A stretch of DNA of 64,000 nucleotides from assembly GCA_037577475.1 (NCBI GenBank), contig CM075192.1:18022908-18086907 (forward strand), written 5' to 3'. Source of the stretch: Chaunax sp. Z400 (taxonomy: Eukaryota; Chordata; Actinopteri; Lophiiformes; Chaunacidae). A program made the position numbers and the translations under genes. Each line of letters opens with the position of its first letter. The stretch's first letter is position 1. The notes under the pieces are model-generated. The model was not told the origin of the DNA, ran no database searches, and saw only the letters and a list, made by a program, of their open reading frames with translations. Shown in pieces: positions 36,211 through 49,205 of the stretch.

Positions 36211-39200
36211 TAAGCATATGGATGATGGGATGCAATGTTTGTTTGTTTTTACACAAAGAAAGAAATAACTTCATGTGTAAATCCAATTTGTTGAATTTTC
36301 ATAACTTATTAATGTTATTAAAATGTATTATTCATTTTCAGCAACGTTTTCACCACAATGAGGTAACTGTCCTGGTTCCTTTATCTGACAAAGTAAAAGA
36401 GCAAAGGTGTATGGTGCATTTTCTTCCTGTTGCCATCCGTCCAATCAGTGATGATCTTTGTCGATAGCAGGTTCCTACCTTTTTGGCAGAAGTTGTTGTA
36501 ATTTCTGATTTGTGTCATATTTTCTCCATTTTTAATTTGATTTGCAATTTGTTGTTATGTTTTCCTATTTGTCGTTGTGATTTGCACTTCAGGGCCAATG
36601 TTACATACTATAGTATTGGCCTCAAAAATACAATAATGTTCAAGCCATTGTCAAACACCATGTCTTTGGGGCTGTATCAGAGGATTAGTGATTCAGGCCA
36701 TGGCAGGAAAAAAAAAAACATCTTTTTTTAACTGAACCACAATCTCATGTAACATATGCTGTTTGTATATACATGACAGCATATGGATAAGTTGAAAATC
36801 AAAAACAGATTGTGCTTTAAATAAATGTAAGAGAGCAAAGCAAACTCTGTTACAACAGACTGTAAAGTTGTTTCCTTGAGCTGTGATGAGCAACGTGTAT
36901 TAGTGCAGCATTTCAGCTCACATCCATGGTTTTTTAACTTTAAATGGAGGCTCTTGATTATATTCCCTTTCTCCTATTGCATTTTGGAATGGCAGTTTGC
37001 CAGCCAATGTATGTTCATGTTGTTTTCTTTCATGGAAAGTATGTCACATAATTGCTGAAGTGTGCAAATCCTGCAGTGTTCTACTGATCTAGTTTCCATC
37101 ATGCTTATTTTTGTGTCACAACATGCTTACATCGCCACAGATATAATTGATTCTGAGGAGCCAAATTGGATTTATTTGATCTGTTTATTCTGAAGCATCC
37201 TCAATGAGTTTGACTTGGCTGATGGAAATGCACACATATTGCGTCATATCCTAAATATACTTCTATGTGGACCTGAGGCAGTCACACTCTCAAATACAGT
37301 GTCAGTCAGACTGTCCCAGGGTTTTGAGAGTGTGCCAATTTAAAGATAAATATGAAACTCTATGTGTGCACTCAAAAATGTAATTCTTTGGATTTACTTA
37401 ATCCAGATATGTCAACAATTTCCACACAACTGAGTTGTCTTGGATATAATTTAATAACAGTATTAAGATGGCAATATCTCACTTACATGCAATCAACATA
37501 ACTCTATTAGGCAATTGTAACATTATCTGGTCACCTTGGATTTAATCATTAGGTCATGTGTACTGCTAACTAAACGAATCGACATAAATTCAACAAAATG
37601 CTGTTTCTTTTGTTTTATTTATCTGTGTTGATTGATTAATGTGAACGTAAAGATGTTTCATTAGACTGACTTAACTCACTGTGGGGTTGGGGTTTTGGTT
37701 GTGCTCAGTGTCAGATGAGAGAGGGTGTGGATGCGGCTCAGGTAAGCGGGGTTGGAGAGCTAGAGATGCTATGATGACAGGTCTTTGTAATTGGACTGAT
37801 TGCTCTCCCTGTTGCTGTAGCGTCTTCTCCACTCTCCACCTCGTCTCCACTCAGCCTCGTCTCCACCTCATCTCCTCTACACCTCAGGAGATTATTCTGA
37901 TGTATGTCACTATGTACACAATTGCTAGTATATTTTTAGGGACAGTGGAGGTCATAAAAGTAAAAGAAAATACAGTCACATTAAAGAAAACTGTCAACTG
38001 ATAATATGCAACTCTTTCAAATGTATGCAAAGTTTAATGATTTCAATATCCAGATAGGAGATGATTAGAATAGAAACAATATTCTAGTATTGTAAAAGTA
38101 TTACAAATTCCCATTTCAGCAGACAGTGAGGTGTTACTGAGTACTTTTATCTGCACACCATTATAACAGTAAACCCCCGAAAACTGCTACTTCTGAAAAC
38201 TATATTTTCATTCAAGATGACAGAAGTGACATAGACGTTTTCTTTTCCTAAAACCTAAAAGGCTTTCCAGAAACTGAGCAGTAACAATCGACCACCCTTC
38301 AAATCTCTCATGTGACATATACATATGTATGTGTATGATAACTTATGTACTACTGCTCTCTGTCAGATGGTTGACAGTCATCACCCCCGAGCTGAGCTTT
38401 AAATGACAGTGAAAGCCCAATGAAAAATGAGATGTTCTGCTGGGTTGCTTCTATGACTACAGGATCCAAAAATGGTCTCTGAGAGTTTTCAAAGCCCATT
38501 AGATTCTGTGTAATGAATCTTTTAAGAATCTGTCCAATTAAATATGCATCAAGTACATGAACTAGGATGTCATGTAAATACATATTTTCAGACAGTCACG
38601 TGCATCTTTAAAGACCAGTTTATGTATGCATGTGTTTATCATGTCAAGGGAACAAGGACCATTTGCATTTATTGAAATTTTGGCATTTGTACAAAAAGGA
38701 TTAAACAGAATGTGAGCAATTTTTCTTTTCACATAGGCATAATACAGTATTTCCAAACATTGTGACCCAACATATGTTTTTTTCCAAAACCTGTACCTTA
38801 CAGTAATAATGGAGCCTGATGTAGACTGTTGGTATATGCCTGCCCCTGGGTACCTACTTCAGCTTACACTGTCCTCCCTTCCACTATCTGCATGTCACCA
38901 TTTTCAAAAGCCATGAGAAAAAACAACAGCAAATAACAAATGATGGCATTTCAACTTTGTGTTGTTAACAGTCTGGATAGTCATTTTCGTCTTTAACTTG
39001 GAGAAATGTTTGGCTTTCGAATTTGACATTTATGTGCACAGATTTCTCCAGACTTTCTGAATCTTTTAATGATATCATGGATTGCATATGACAAAATCCC
39101 TGAATGCATTGTAATGGTGGATTTTTGTTCATTCAGTTTCACCCCACCATTGCTTGTGAACGCCTCAGCTTTTCCAGGATGCATCTTCCATACTTGATCA

Positions 39201-39423
39201 TGATCACCTGTTAATCAATTAACCTGGACATGACATGTTATTGTACAATTAATAAAAGCACAGATATGCTACATCCACCTCATGTTACTCTGTCAAATAG
39301 AATTCTACAGATAAACCAATACGATAATCAATACCTTGGTGAATGTTAATGAACAGCCATACCAACGAGTAAACACCAGAGAGCATGCTACAAAAGAAAT
39401 AAGACGCTAACAAGCAAACATGT
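36211..39423. other. Long unique non-coding stretch
   Basis: No gene, known repeat or strong structure was recognised. Open frames up to 126 codons (36087-36467) show no domain. The frame at 37681-38001 lies in a ccacctc-rich low-complexity stretch. Confidence 0.4.
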
Positions 39424-39431
39424 CAAATCTA

Positions 39432-39467
<36 letters not shown>

Positions 39468-39623
39468 TAGATTTGACCGTTTTTCAAATCTATATATATA
39501 TATATATATATATATATAGATAGATTTGACCGTTTTTCAAATCTATATATATATATATATATATATAGATAGATTTGACCGTTTTTCAAATCTATATATA
39601 TATATATAGATTTGAAAAACGGT
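39424..39623. repeat. Palindromic tandem array with (TA)n cores
   Basis: The array is built from caaatctat-(TA)n-atagatttg hairpins joined by accgtttttc linkers. The shared junction block gatttgaccgtttttcaaat starts at 39470, 39523 and 39572, so the periods are 53 and 49 bases. The four (TA)n cores shorten from left to right. The last hairpin ends in agatttgaaaaacggt, the inverse of the linker, so the whole array is closed by an inverted arm. A 60-codon minus frame of repeating YIYIYI is meaningless. Confidence 0.9.
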
Positions 39624-40375
39624 AGACCTACTCGCCAACAAATTGTTCAAACCTTTCAATACTCAAGGGACTCACAGCTATTGCAAATGCTGCTTCAAAC
39701 ACTGCCTGTTTTTCAGATAGTAGCCTAAAATAAAATCTATTTCTTTAGAAAATATTGAGGTTAAATGCTAGTATTAATTTTACATCTCTGCTATTCAGTT
39801 CCTGTCTGGAATTATTATTCCAGTGACATTTTGCACATTTTCATAAAGGTAAATAATTAGAGAAACAGAGAGGAGAGTGGAAGTGCAAAACTGAGACATG
39901 CTTGACTGAAAACTGAATGATACCTGGTACCATGTTCGTGTGACCTTTTCTAATTGAGTGGTGCGAAACTTTGGGTATAGGGTTATGCTATAATGCTGTA
40001 GATGACATTTACATACGCATAAGGCATTAGATTGGTCACTGGATTATAGATGGAATCTATACCATATTAAAAGTAGGTCAACAGAGAAAGAACTCATGGT
40101 TCTTCTGGCACAAAAGCACGAGTCAAGGTGGAAATTACAAACAAATCTATGGTGAAATTAAACCTGTAGTTTGGATTGATATAGTGACAATATCTTATTA
40201 AGTGACAATATTTGTCTGCTTCTTTCTACCATGAAATCTGCTATATGCATGAAAAAAGACAAAAACTTGTACACAGTTCTAGTTCTATGCCAAACTTTCA
40301 CAAATGACACTGTGTGCTAATAGACCTGCTGGTGGCGCTACCACAAAGAATAAAACTTGTATATGTGACTAGACA
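39624..40375. other. Unique non-coding stretch
   Basis: No gene or known repeat was recognised. 'ctgctggtggcgctacc' at 40328-40344 resembles a phrase common in fish repeats but stands alone. Confidence 0.4.
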
Positions 40376-41063
40376 GAACAAAGAGCACAAACCTCCACCA
40401 AGGTTTCCCACTTTCCCCATTATGTCATTGCACCTAAAAGCAATAGTCCCGTGGTAGTTTGACCCTCATAATATGACTCCATGATCATGAAAACCTTCAT
40501 CTAGGATTTGGAATCACATTGGTTTCATTATTAGTTTGATTGTTATTCAAGAAAAAGGATATTTCAGTGTGTAGCTCTTTAACGTTTGAAGATACATCAA
40601 ATTTGACCTAACTGAGTCAGCAGATTCAGCTACAATGTGATCTTAGTTGCGAGTCTGTAGCATTATTATTATTATTTGTTATAATTATTTGTTTGTTATC
40701 TCAATAGTATTTGTTGTCTCATATTTTCCATGAGCCCCACACATTTAAATATTCTGGATCACCGGATCCTTGAATGTGTGTTGGATCTTATGAATGTGCC
40801 ATCATGTACTTTCTGTCCAAACATTGTATACATTATCCATGAAGTTAAGAGGCAAAATATATATATTTTTAATTATTGCCAAAAATTGCGCCATCCCACA
40901 ATAGTAAAGAACTTCTATTTATTTTTTATTCTGGATCCAGATGATCATCGTGATCACCACCAAAATCCAAGATTGTTCCTTGAGCCACCCTACCCCTCCA
41001 ACTAATGTCATAAAAATCCACTGAAAATCCACTTTCTTTTGTAACCCTGCTAACAGACAGCTA
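40376..41063 (+). repeat. Teleost interspersed repeat, diverged copy
   Basis: Begins aaacctccaccaaggtttcc, carries attctggatccagatgatca and atcaccaccaaaatcc, and ends cctgctaacagacag. The same ending order occurs in the copy at 52650-53127. Non-coding; class unknown to me. Confidence 0.6.
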
Positions 41064-41084
41064 CAGTATACTATACTAGTTTTA

Positions 41085-41765
41085 TTTATTTATTTATTAA
41101 CCTTTATTTTACCAGGTGAGTCCCATTGAGATTACAACAGATTACAATACATACCACCTTTAAAAAGATAAAATATAAATTGTAAAAACATACAGAACCA
41201 ACTCACTAAAAACATTATTAAAAAAAACTAACAACTCACTAAAAAAAACATAAGTTTAAGAAGGAACAGGCAAGAGAAAAGAAAACAAACAAAACATATT
41301 TAGCTCAGAGTGGAAGCAGCTACAAACTCCAATGGAGTCTGCCTCCAAACCCTTCACAATGTTTTTAAAAGTCCTAATGGGGATCAGCGCTTGGAGCTGC
41401 AGATTGGACTGCAGATAGTTCCATGCAGCAGGGGCAGAGAAAATAAATGCGCGTTGGCCATGTTCAGTGTGAACCGTAGGGACAGTAATAGGGAGTTTCT
41501 CGAGCGCAAACTGTAGTTACTGGTTTTAAAAGAGATATGCATGCAAAGGTAAAAAAGAAGCAGACCAAGTATGGCTTTAAAAATAAAAATGTACCAGTGA
41601 GTGAGTCTGTGCATGGTCAGAGAGGCCACTGACCTCTGGCATAAAGGGTGCAGTGGTGAATGAGAGCCTTGCGGCCTGTGACAAACCGCAGGGAACTGTG
41701 GTACACAGTGTCCAGCCGATGCAGACAATGGGCAGAGGCATGCATGTACAGCAGATCACCATAGC
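41085..41765 (-). pseudogene. 3' end of a non-LTR retrotransposon: RT C-terminus and tail
   Basis: On the minus strand this reads the C-terminal end of a fish LINE polyprotein, then its 3' UTR. In order, using three frames: about 41765-41640, LDTVYHSSLRFVTG and IHHCTLY; about 41630-41560, HWYIFIFKAILG; then SNYSLRS; then, after a frameshift near 41460, SAPAAWNYLQSNLQLQ and GVCSCF before the stop. The UTR ends in gggactcacctggtaaaata followed by aaggttaataaataaataaa, the typical terminal simple repeat, near 41085. The element is 5'-truncated, as is usual for LINEs, and carries at least two frameshifts. A CR1/L2/Rex1-like group is likely; the exact clade is unresolved. Confidence 0.8.
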
Positions 41766-41847
41766 AATGGACGGAACGCCCTTCCATTCCCTTCCTTTCC
41801 GTGCCCTTGGTTTTGTAGCTGTGAGTTCAAGCTGAATGTTTCCTTAT

Positions 41848-41955
41848 TCCAACACACCTGATTGAAATGAATGAATCATCAGGCTTTGGGATTGGTGTGT
41901 TAGAGCAGGGAAACATCTAACACAGGCAGGGCATGGGCTGGCCAGTACCAAGGTT
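41848..41955. repeat. Non-autonomous 'aacacacctgatt' MITE fragment
   Basis: The order aacacacctgattgaaatga, atcatcaggctttggg, ggtgtgttagagcagggaaa, catctaacacaggcagg, and ending near agtaccaaggtttt matches a frequent fish MITE. I associate that MITE with hAT-type elements. The copy is somewhat shortened. Confidence 0.65.
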
Positions 41956-43990
41956 TTGATTAGTGTTATCCGCGCTGTCCCTCATTTGTCATAACCATGT
42001 GTGAGTTCACCTCTTATCGACCCATTTCTTTGAGTGATGCAACATGATCACAATGTGCCATTGTCAGTAAAGGTTGTGAGTTCCAGACCTGGGTGATACT
42101 AAAGGAACATCTTTTCACGATTTTGCTGTATGAATTTGAGACATGACATCAAGGTTAAATGATAATTTTGGTCTGTACAGTTCTGCTCATGGACCCTTCT
42201 GTATTTCTCATTTGTCTTGCTCCTCTACCTTTTTTCATTTCCCTCCACTTTCTGCTTTTTCTTCTCCTGACTCCTAGAAATGATGTGCCACGACTCACTG
42301 CTGCAAAGCAGCAATAAAATTATGCTTAAATTCAAAGAACTAAGACTTTAACATTATAGATGCTCTTTTGTATACTGTATGGGACTTTTGACATAAGCCA
42401 TGTTTACATTAAGTGCCATATAAGGTTTGAGCCTGAATGCATTCCCATTAACAATTATGATTGTTTACAATTACACCTGATATAAATTAAACCATAACAG
42501 CAACCTCCATGTGCCCAAATGTCCCCATAACATCAAGGGAAGGATAAAAAATGAGTGTATATGTATTTTTTAAGCAGTGAAGCTCACTACATATGCTATT
42601 CTTTTACAATTAGCAAGGTCTGTGTGTTCTTGCTGCTTAAAAAGACTAACGGAGTGGTGAGTCTGTCAGTCCATAAATCTGAGGGCATATATCAATTTCT
42701 ATTCACATATATACATTAAAACTAGCAGTCAAGCACTGATATGCTAAAGCTGGCAAGATAATTAACATTCGTCAAGTCTATCAGTTGCACTTTGAGTAAT
42801 TATCTTAATCAGGATCTGCAGACAATCAAATATATATACTGTATGTATATATAATGTTCTAGAAGGTTGTCTTAATTCAGCAGCTAAGGTTTTAACTGAC
42901 TTACTTGTAGTTTGTATTAAAAAAACAAGTGAAAACATGAGGGGAAAAGCAGTAATTACTAAATGTATTAATGTAATGATTAGCATTATAAAAAAAAGGT
43001 AATTTTGGGAATCCCAGCATTGTTATTTTATTTGTATGATTACAATAGCTGTCTGAGAGCAATGACTTAAATTTTGTTCTCCAGGATTATCTTGGTATTT
43101 CCATGTGCTATCAACACTCGTTGATAGAAAGGGCTTAGTACTGTATTTGACTGAACAGCTTGTTTTAGTATGATATGGATGCTATAATAACTCCTCCATA
43201 AAAATAGGATTGCTTAATGTTAATCGGAGTGCAGAGGAAGATATCATGTTTTAATTCCCTATTTGTCTTTACTGCTCCAAATGCAACGATCCAAGACACC
43301 CGCCTCCCTCCACTGTGGTCGTTTAATTTTTCATTTTAAGTGTGCAGACAGTGACATTTTGGGGACAAGATTACACAGGAAGGCTGACGCCCTCAGTGAT
43401 GGCCTTGAGTAACATCACAAATTTAGACAAGTGCCAGACCTGTTTAATTTTTTCAGCAAATTAAGACTGGAATAAACTGGTCCTGTTACTGTGCCTGTGT
43501 ATATATTCTGTAACTGAAAGGGATAAATGAAGCATATTCAGTATTGACTTTCATTGACCCCCAACTGCAGTGTGTTCACTTACCTGAAATTAATGTCTTC
43601 ACAGGTGAAAGTATGTAAAACACCTTTCATGGTGCCGCCAGGATTCTGAAAGCTTGAAAGCACCATTTGCTATGAAGGACACTTACAGAAATCGCTCATT
43701 CACACAATACAAACTCAGTATGTTAAATTAATTGAGTTAAATGTACTTGATATATATGTCATGTCAGTATAGGCAGTGAAGCATCTCACTGTGGGTTTGC
43801 TATGGACACACAGTGTCAACTTTCAATTTGTTTGTTATGTGCAAACTGTTCTCAGAAATATTTTAGTTTTTAGAATTATTTTAATAATTTAAATAATATT
43901 AACTGAAAAGTGCACACCAACCACAGTATTATAACCATCCCAGAAAATATTATGACTGTAGATGGTATTTCCCTATTATAATCATTATTA
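41956..43990. other. Unique non-coding stretch
   Basis: No gene was recognised. AT-rich throughout, with a tatatatactgtatgtatata run near 42830-42852. Confidence 0.4.
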
Positions 43991-43992
43991 TT

Positions 43993-44017
43993 AGTAGTAG
44001 TAGTAGTAGTAGTAGTA
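43993..44017. repeat. (AGT)n microsatellite
   Basis: About eight perfect agt units, flanked by tta-rich imperfect repeats. Confidence 0.9.
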
Positions 44018-44576
44018 TTAGGAGTATTGGTATTATTATTTACATTGAACGGTAAAGGAATGAAAATGTTTTGGGGTTTTTTTTGGTTGAACAAACACTT
44101 CATTATAGTCAAATCATGAAACTATTATCTAAGTGAAAGTATGAGTAAAAGGTCTCCATTTTGAAAATGAATAAATCAAATCAAAAAGCAAAGCTGTGAA
44201 AAAGGAACAGATTTATAAAAATGTAATTTCTATTTAGAAATAAATCAATCAAACTGTACTTCCCTTTGAACAGCATAAATGGGAAAGACAAGTGCAATTT
44301 TTTTTTTTACTGCAAATGTAGTAGTACAGATGGTCATAGTAGCATGAAGCAGACTTTTCAGGTGTTATGATCATAAAGAAAATGATAATGATAAAACTGT
44401 AACTATAACATGTTGACAACTAAAGCATGTTAGCACCAACTCACAATTTGGAATGTTTATTATTACAGCAGCAGAACATGTTCTGAGTTTTGTAGTGGAG
44501 TGATGAGAAAACTTCTGAAAACCCCCAAAACTGCAGAATTGGAGCCTGAGGCTGCTGATGTGACCCTACTATGTTT
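44018..44576. other. Unique non-coding stretch
   Basis: AT-rich, nothing recognised. Confidence 0.4.
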
Positions 44577-44775
44577 GGGCCTTGGTGCCAGTGCCATGAG
44601 GCTATTCCTTAAGAGCTCCACAGCCCCAGGGACAACATGATGTCTAGTGAGCTACTACGAGTGGGCCTTGGTGCCAGCGCCATGAGGTTATTCCCCAGGA
44701 GCTCCGTGGCCCAAGGGAGACTTTGTTATCTAGTCACCTATATGTGGGCCTTGTCACGCCAGCCGCCATAGTCAT
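44577..44775. repeat. Tandem repeat of ~85-bp unit, two full copies and a stub
   Basis: gggccttggtgccag begins copies at 44577 and 44663, and gggccttgtcacgccag begins a truncated third at 44746, giving periods of 86 and 83 bases. Copies one and two share the order gccatgaggc/t tattcc, agctcc, gccc..ggga and tctagt. They are G+C-richer than the surroundings. There is no continuous open frame through the array. Confidence 0.75.
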
Positions 44776-45074
44776 TTACCATAAGTTCAACAGGGTAAAA
44801 TGCTACCAAGAAATGCTGCACTCCTAAGATCACTGCAGGATCCAGCAATAACGTGATATGCAACAGTAGAATCAAGCAGCAAGCAGATGCAAACATTAGA
44901 TGCATTAAAGGGTGCAGAAGTTCATGAGCCTTACGCAGTTCAGAAGGCCTTGTGAAGCCTGATGTAGCATTGGTGAGTAGAGGATGACCAGCGATGAAGG
45001 GACTTTAATGTAGAGGTAGGCAGATGGAGAGCAGCAGTAGTAACTGTGCCAAATCTTGGAGGGTCACGTCAAGT

Positions 45075-45245
45075 AGTAAGTATTCAATTTCATTTGAATA
45101 GCGCCAAATCACAACAACAGTTATCTCAAGGGATTTTCCAAAAAGAGCAGGTCTAGGCCATACTCTACATAGACCCAACAATTCCCCCATGAGCAAGTAC
45201 TTGGCGAAAGTGGCGAGGAAAAATAGCCTTTTGACAAACAGAAAC
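45075..45245. repeat. Teleost 'gcgccaaatcacaacaa' interspersed repeat
   Basis: The phrases atagcgccaaatcacaacaa, cagttatctcaaggg, cccccatgagcaagtacttg, and gcgaaagtggcgaggaaaaa are in the standard order of a frequent fish repeat. They are followed by a tail resembling 'cctcaagcagatcctgactc'. Non-coding here. It is probably the end of a retroelement, but I cannot assign the family. Confidence 0.75.
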
Positions 45246-48200
45246 CTCAAGCAGATCCTGACTCCCGCTGCTGGGAACAGCATCCAGAGGGAAGGCTCGG
45301 AGTTCGGGAAGAGATCACGCAGCTTTGAGGTGAACCAGGATGTCGTCATTTGGAACCATGAGCAGTAGTGCAAATCGTTGGCCAGGGAGCGATGGTGCAG
45401 GACTTTCAACATGGAAGAGAAAGGACAATAGTTAGTCTTAGTGATGATGACATCGCTTTGAATGTTTTATGCATATTGAGTACATGTGCTCTTCCAAGGT
45501 AAAATCAGCAGAGAGCAGACCTCCCCAATTTTTGCACTCAATGCTAACATTCACATCAATATTTTGCAAAATAAAGGAAGACAAGTTTGGCCTGAAGCCG
45601 AACTCATTACTTTCATGTCATTCCATCCAGCTTCAGAGGAACTTGTCACAGACAGAGGGATGAAGGGAGATAATGGAACAAATACAACAGTTTGTTTATC
45701 TGAGCTGTTTGTTTGTCTGTTTGTATTTTTGGAAACCATGACAGTCAGTGACTTACAGGAAAGACAAAGCTGCAGGAGAGGAGACAGTGAGAGCACCTGG
45801 ACTGTGAAAAAGTACATCAACAAACCCCACCAACAACAAACAAGTACACTTGTTGCTCCACAAATGATGCAGAGTGGTAATGGGGCAAGAAATTGAAAAT
45901 TTGTTTCATTGTCTCTCTTCTCCAAAGGGGAAAGAAAGAAAAGAGGCATTCAGTGCAGGCAACAAACTTTGATGGTGCACCTTTCTGGACAATCAATGCA
46001 ATTTTCAGTATGACAGAAAAATGAGGTAGAAGTGTAGATAACATCTCATTGGTGCTGTCCTAGGTTGTGTTTCAGTGAGTCACAGAGTTATGAGGTGCCA
46101 GAAGGCGATGCAGGTCCATCCATCGCTTCACCTAACTTTGGCATGTGGTATAAAAAAGACTGTGCTGTGTGCTGGTGGTGCTGTCCATCTATCATGCTCA
46201 GTACTGAACCAAAAACTAGAGCAACAAACTGGCTGTCCCTCCTTGCAGGATTTACTATGGGTATTCTCTGTTGTTTCCTGGAAGAAGTTGAAAAAAGGTT
46301 TGTGGACACCCACTGTGGAACACAAAGCAATGACACTGGAGCAAATATATTATTAGCTTCCCACTGATCTCATTTACAAAGTGATCGGTTTCATTTGAGG
46401 CCTACGTGTCCCGCTGAGATTCACAGACAAGAGACAACCAACAGTGAACCCCTCTTTGTCTCATCCTCCTTACCCAAGCTTATTTATGCAGAGCAATCAG
46501 ATGATACCAAGACGTCACACCCAAAAGTGTTTCTCAAACAAGGGGACGAAGTTCTGTCCCTGACACCAACCTGTACATGCACAGTGAATTAAGACACAAA
46601 AAATAAAAAAGCTTGTATGTTATTTAGTATCTTTCATAACAGTAAGATATAATGTAATATTGTTTCCCAAATCAGCACCATGATCATATAGAAAGTCATG
46701 CCACTAGCTCTAACCACACTTTGCATTCCTTATGAGGCACTGACAGAACCAGCATGGAGTATTTTAATACAAATATTGCCAGTATAAATAAGTTGGAGAA
46801 TACAATTTATTTTATTTTATGTTGAATATCAACTATGTATAATTAATCTTAGATTTGATTGGTATTAAGGGTTCAGTTTTAATTGAGTATCTTTTGGATA
46901 ATGGTGCTATATTTTCAGAATATCTCTCTAAAGCATGGGACAGGAAGAGAAAAATAACATGAATAAGTAACCCAGACTATTTCATATGTATTGAGTGCTG
47001 GTTTATGAACTGGCTCAAATTTATAATGTTTAATATCTATGGATTTATTTGTAGTTTTTATTGGTTTGGATTTGTGCACTGTGTCTTGTGGTGATGTAGG
47101 CTGTGGTTTTCTGTTCGTTTCTTTATTGGACTGATGGGTTCATGCAGAACGTTTGCAGTAGAGAGGTCTGTGTATTACTGAAAAAGGAGAAGATGACCTG
47201 GCCTTTGTTTGATTCGTGTCATCTTCACTTTCAATCTCTGGCATCAGACACTTGCATGAGAAAACACAAGCATCCAAGCTGACCAATTACAGGTCTGGTT
47301 GTTCCCATGTGGTACCTTCCTTTCCTCTGTGGAGTTACAGTTTTGCACATCAGCTATGCCGTATCTTCCATGCCAACTCACATGTCGACCCTAACTGCAG
47401 CATAACATAAAATAAACATAACCCATAATGCACAGTTATAAATATGGTTTTGTTCCCACTAACTGTTAATTGATAAAGTAAGTTGGTTTGCATTCACTAC
47501 ACATTTGCATTACTGTCAAACAACATGTTATTTGTTTAAGAGCTAATTTGTTTACTTGTTTGGAAAATATATGGCATATGTATTTTGATGGAGATTTTAA
47601 ATCTAATGTGAAAGTTAGGATTTTTCATTTTTGGACAAAGGAAATGAGTGAATATTGTTCCTCTCATTAATTTACCAGCACACTCTTGTAAGATTCACTT
47701 CTCTGTACTTCAAGTAAGTAATATTTCATTTCCATGCAGTTATTTCCTGAGGACACGTAGATTTCTGCCTCCTTCACATGACACAGTGTTGTGTTGATTT
47801 TTCTTAATTATAATGTCAGAAATAGGATGGAAATTGGAGGCAGCAGCGTTGTGCTGCCGTGCACTGAGTGTCATCTGAGTGCCAGGTCTTATCTGTGACC
47901 TTTTCTCAAGGCCTGTGCTCTGAGATTCTATCTGCTTCATGAAAAAGGGACAAGTGGGCAGTTTTAATTCAAACTGAAATTGCCTTGATATTGTCTTGGA
48001 TGGGATATGCAGTCAGGGAGTAGAGCTGTTTTCTCTTTACCATTGGGGCTTTGTTCTTGTGGGCAATTTTTCATTTTGCTATCTGCAACTTTTGGATTTT
48101 TAGTGTCCTTGATGCTGTTTTGTAATGACTTTGTGTAAACACTGGACTGTCAGAAAATATATTTAGTGTAACTGGATCAGATATCATTTTTATGTGCTTA

Positions 48201-49099
48201 TAAATCACATGGTTCATAAAATCTTTTGTAAACAAAAAAAACAACAATAAATAGAGGAACTCAGAACATAAGGGAGGAAAAGAGAGCTGAGTGAGAGCGA
48301 GTGAAACAATGACTAGCTGAGGGATGAGGGGCTGTGGATAGTAAACAGGGGAATGGCAGATGAAAGCTGGAAGATGTTAAGGGATTTTACAGGCAGTGAT
48401 TGGCTGTCTTTGTGGTCTCAGGTTTTTATAATTCCATCCTGTGGTGCTCTAATCTCCCCTTTCTTTTGTGCGGAGTAAATACCCTGATTACATGGGGCAA
48501 AGCTGATGACATGTTACAAAAATAGAAATGAAGATCCGAGAGAAACCCTTTATTAAATACTTGCCTTTGCTATACATACTCTGTCAGGCCACTGGCACCC
48601 ACACGATTACTATAAAAGATAATCCCAGTGCAGTGCGTAGGACCTAAAGGCTCAATGAGGAACTTTGAGGCTTTTATTAAACAGTAAAGGAAACAACAGT
48701 GGCTCTGGATTTTCTCTCCCCAGCTTCCTGTCAAGAGATGTTTTTGTTGGCTATAATTAAATGGGAGAATTAACACCAAGTCATCCTTTTGAAGATCCAA
48801 GTTGTAGAACTTTTTTTTTCCATTTGCTCCAATTTTTAAAGTCATTCACATTTTCTCTTGTTTCTTAAAAAAACCCTCTTAATAACGAACAACATTTCGT
48901 GATCAAAATGAAGCATGATTGTCAGCAGCATTGTGGGATGAAGGACCTTGCTAAAGGGAAAGACTGGCTCATTTACATGTTTCATCTCTTAGCATAACAT
49001 GAATTGTGAGCAGCACCTGTGGCCCCAAATGCAGAATAGAGCATTTGGGCTGCAGAGAGCGGACGGACTGTCAAACAATATCACAAACTCCTCGCGTAG
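45246..49099. other. Long unique non-coding stretch
   Basis: No gene or element was recognised. Overlapping open frames on both strands at 45486-45949 (up to 136 codons) and 46065-46367 show no domain or consistent coding bias. The block 48270-48850 is repeat-free and moderately complex. Confidence 0.4.
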
Positions 49100-49205
49100 C
49101 TGATCTGTATATATGGAATTTTGACATTTTGGGAAATATATTTATTTGCTTTCATGCTGAGAGATTAGAAGATACTACTCAAATGTGTCTGTACTAAATA
49201 TGAAG
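49100..49205 (-). repeat. Reverse fragment of the 'ttagcttagcataaa' repeat family
   Basis: The phrases ttttgacattttgggaaata, ttatttgctttcatgctgag and aatgtgtctgtactaaatat read as the reverse complement of the 3' half of the family present in sense at 32460-32705. The 5' half is missing. Confidence 0.65.

Noticed and set aside
36087..36467. 126-codon plus-strand open frame
   Set aside because: Begins before and runs through the Tc1-type MITE remnant and shows no domain.
39407..39589. 60-codon minus-strand frame rich in YIYIY
   Set aside because: A direct consequence of the (TA)n array.
45486..45949. Overlapping open frames of 136 (+) and 132 (-) codons
   Set aside because: Mutually overlapping frames with no domain, no splice signals and low-complexity residue runs; consistent with chance in a less AT-rich patch.
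46065..46367. Plus-strand frames suggesting an immunoglobulin-like stretch (GAVHLSCS and VVSWKK)
   Set aside because: The expected spacing, second cysteine and J-like end are missing, and three other frames are open over the same bases.
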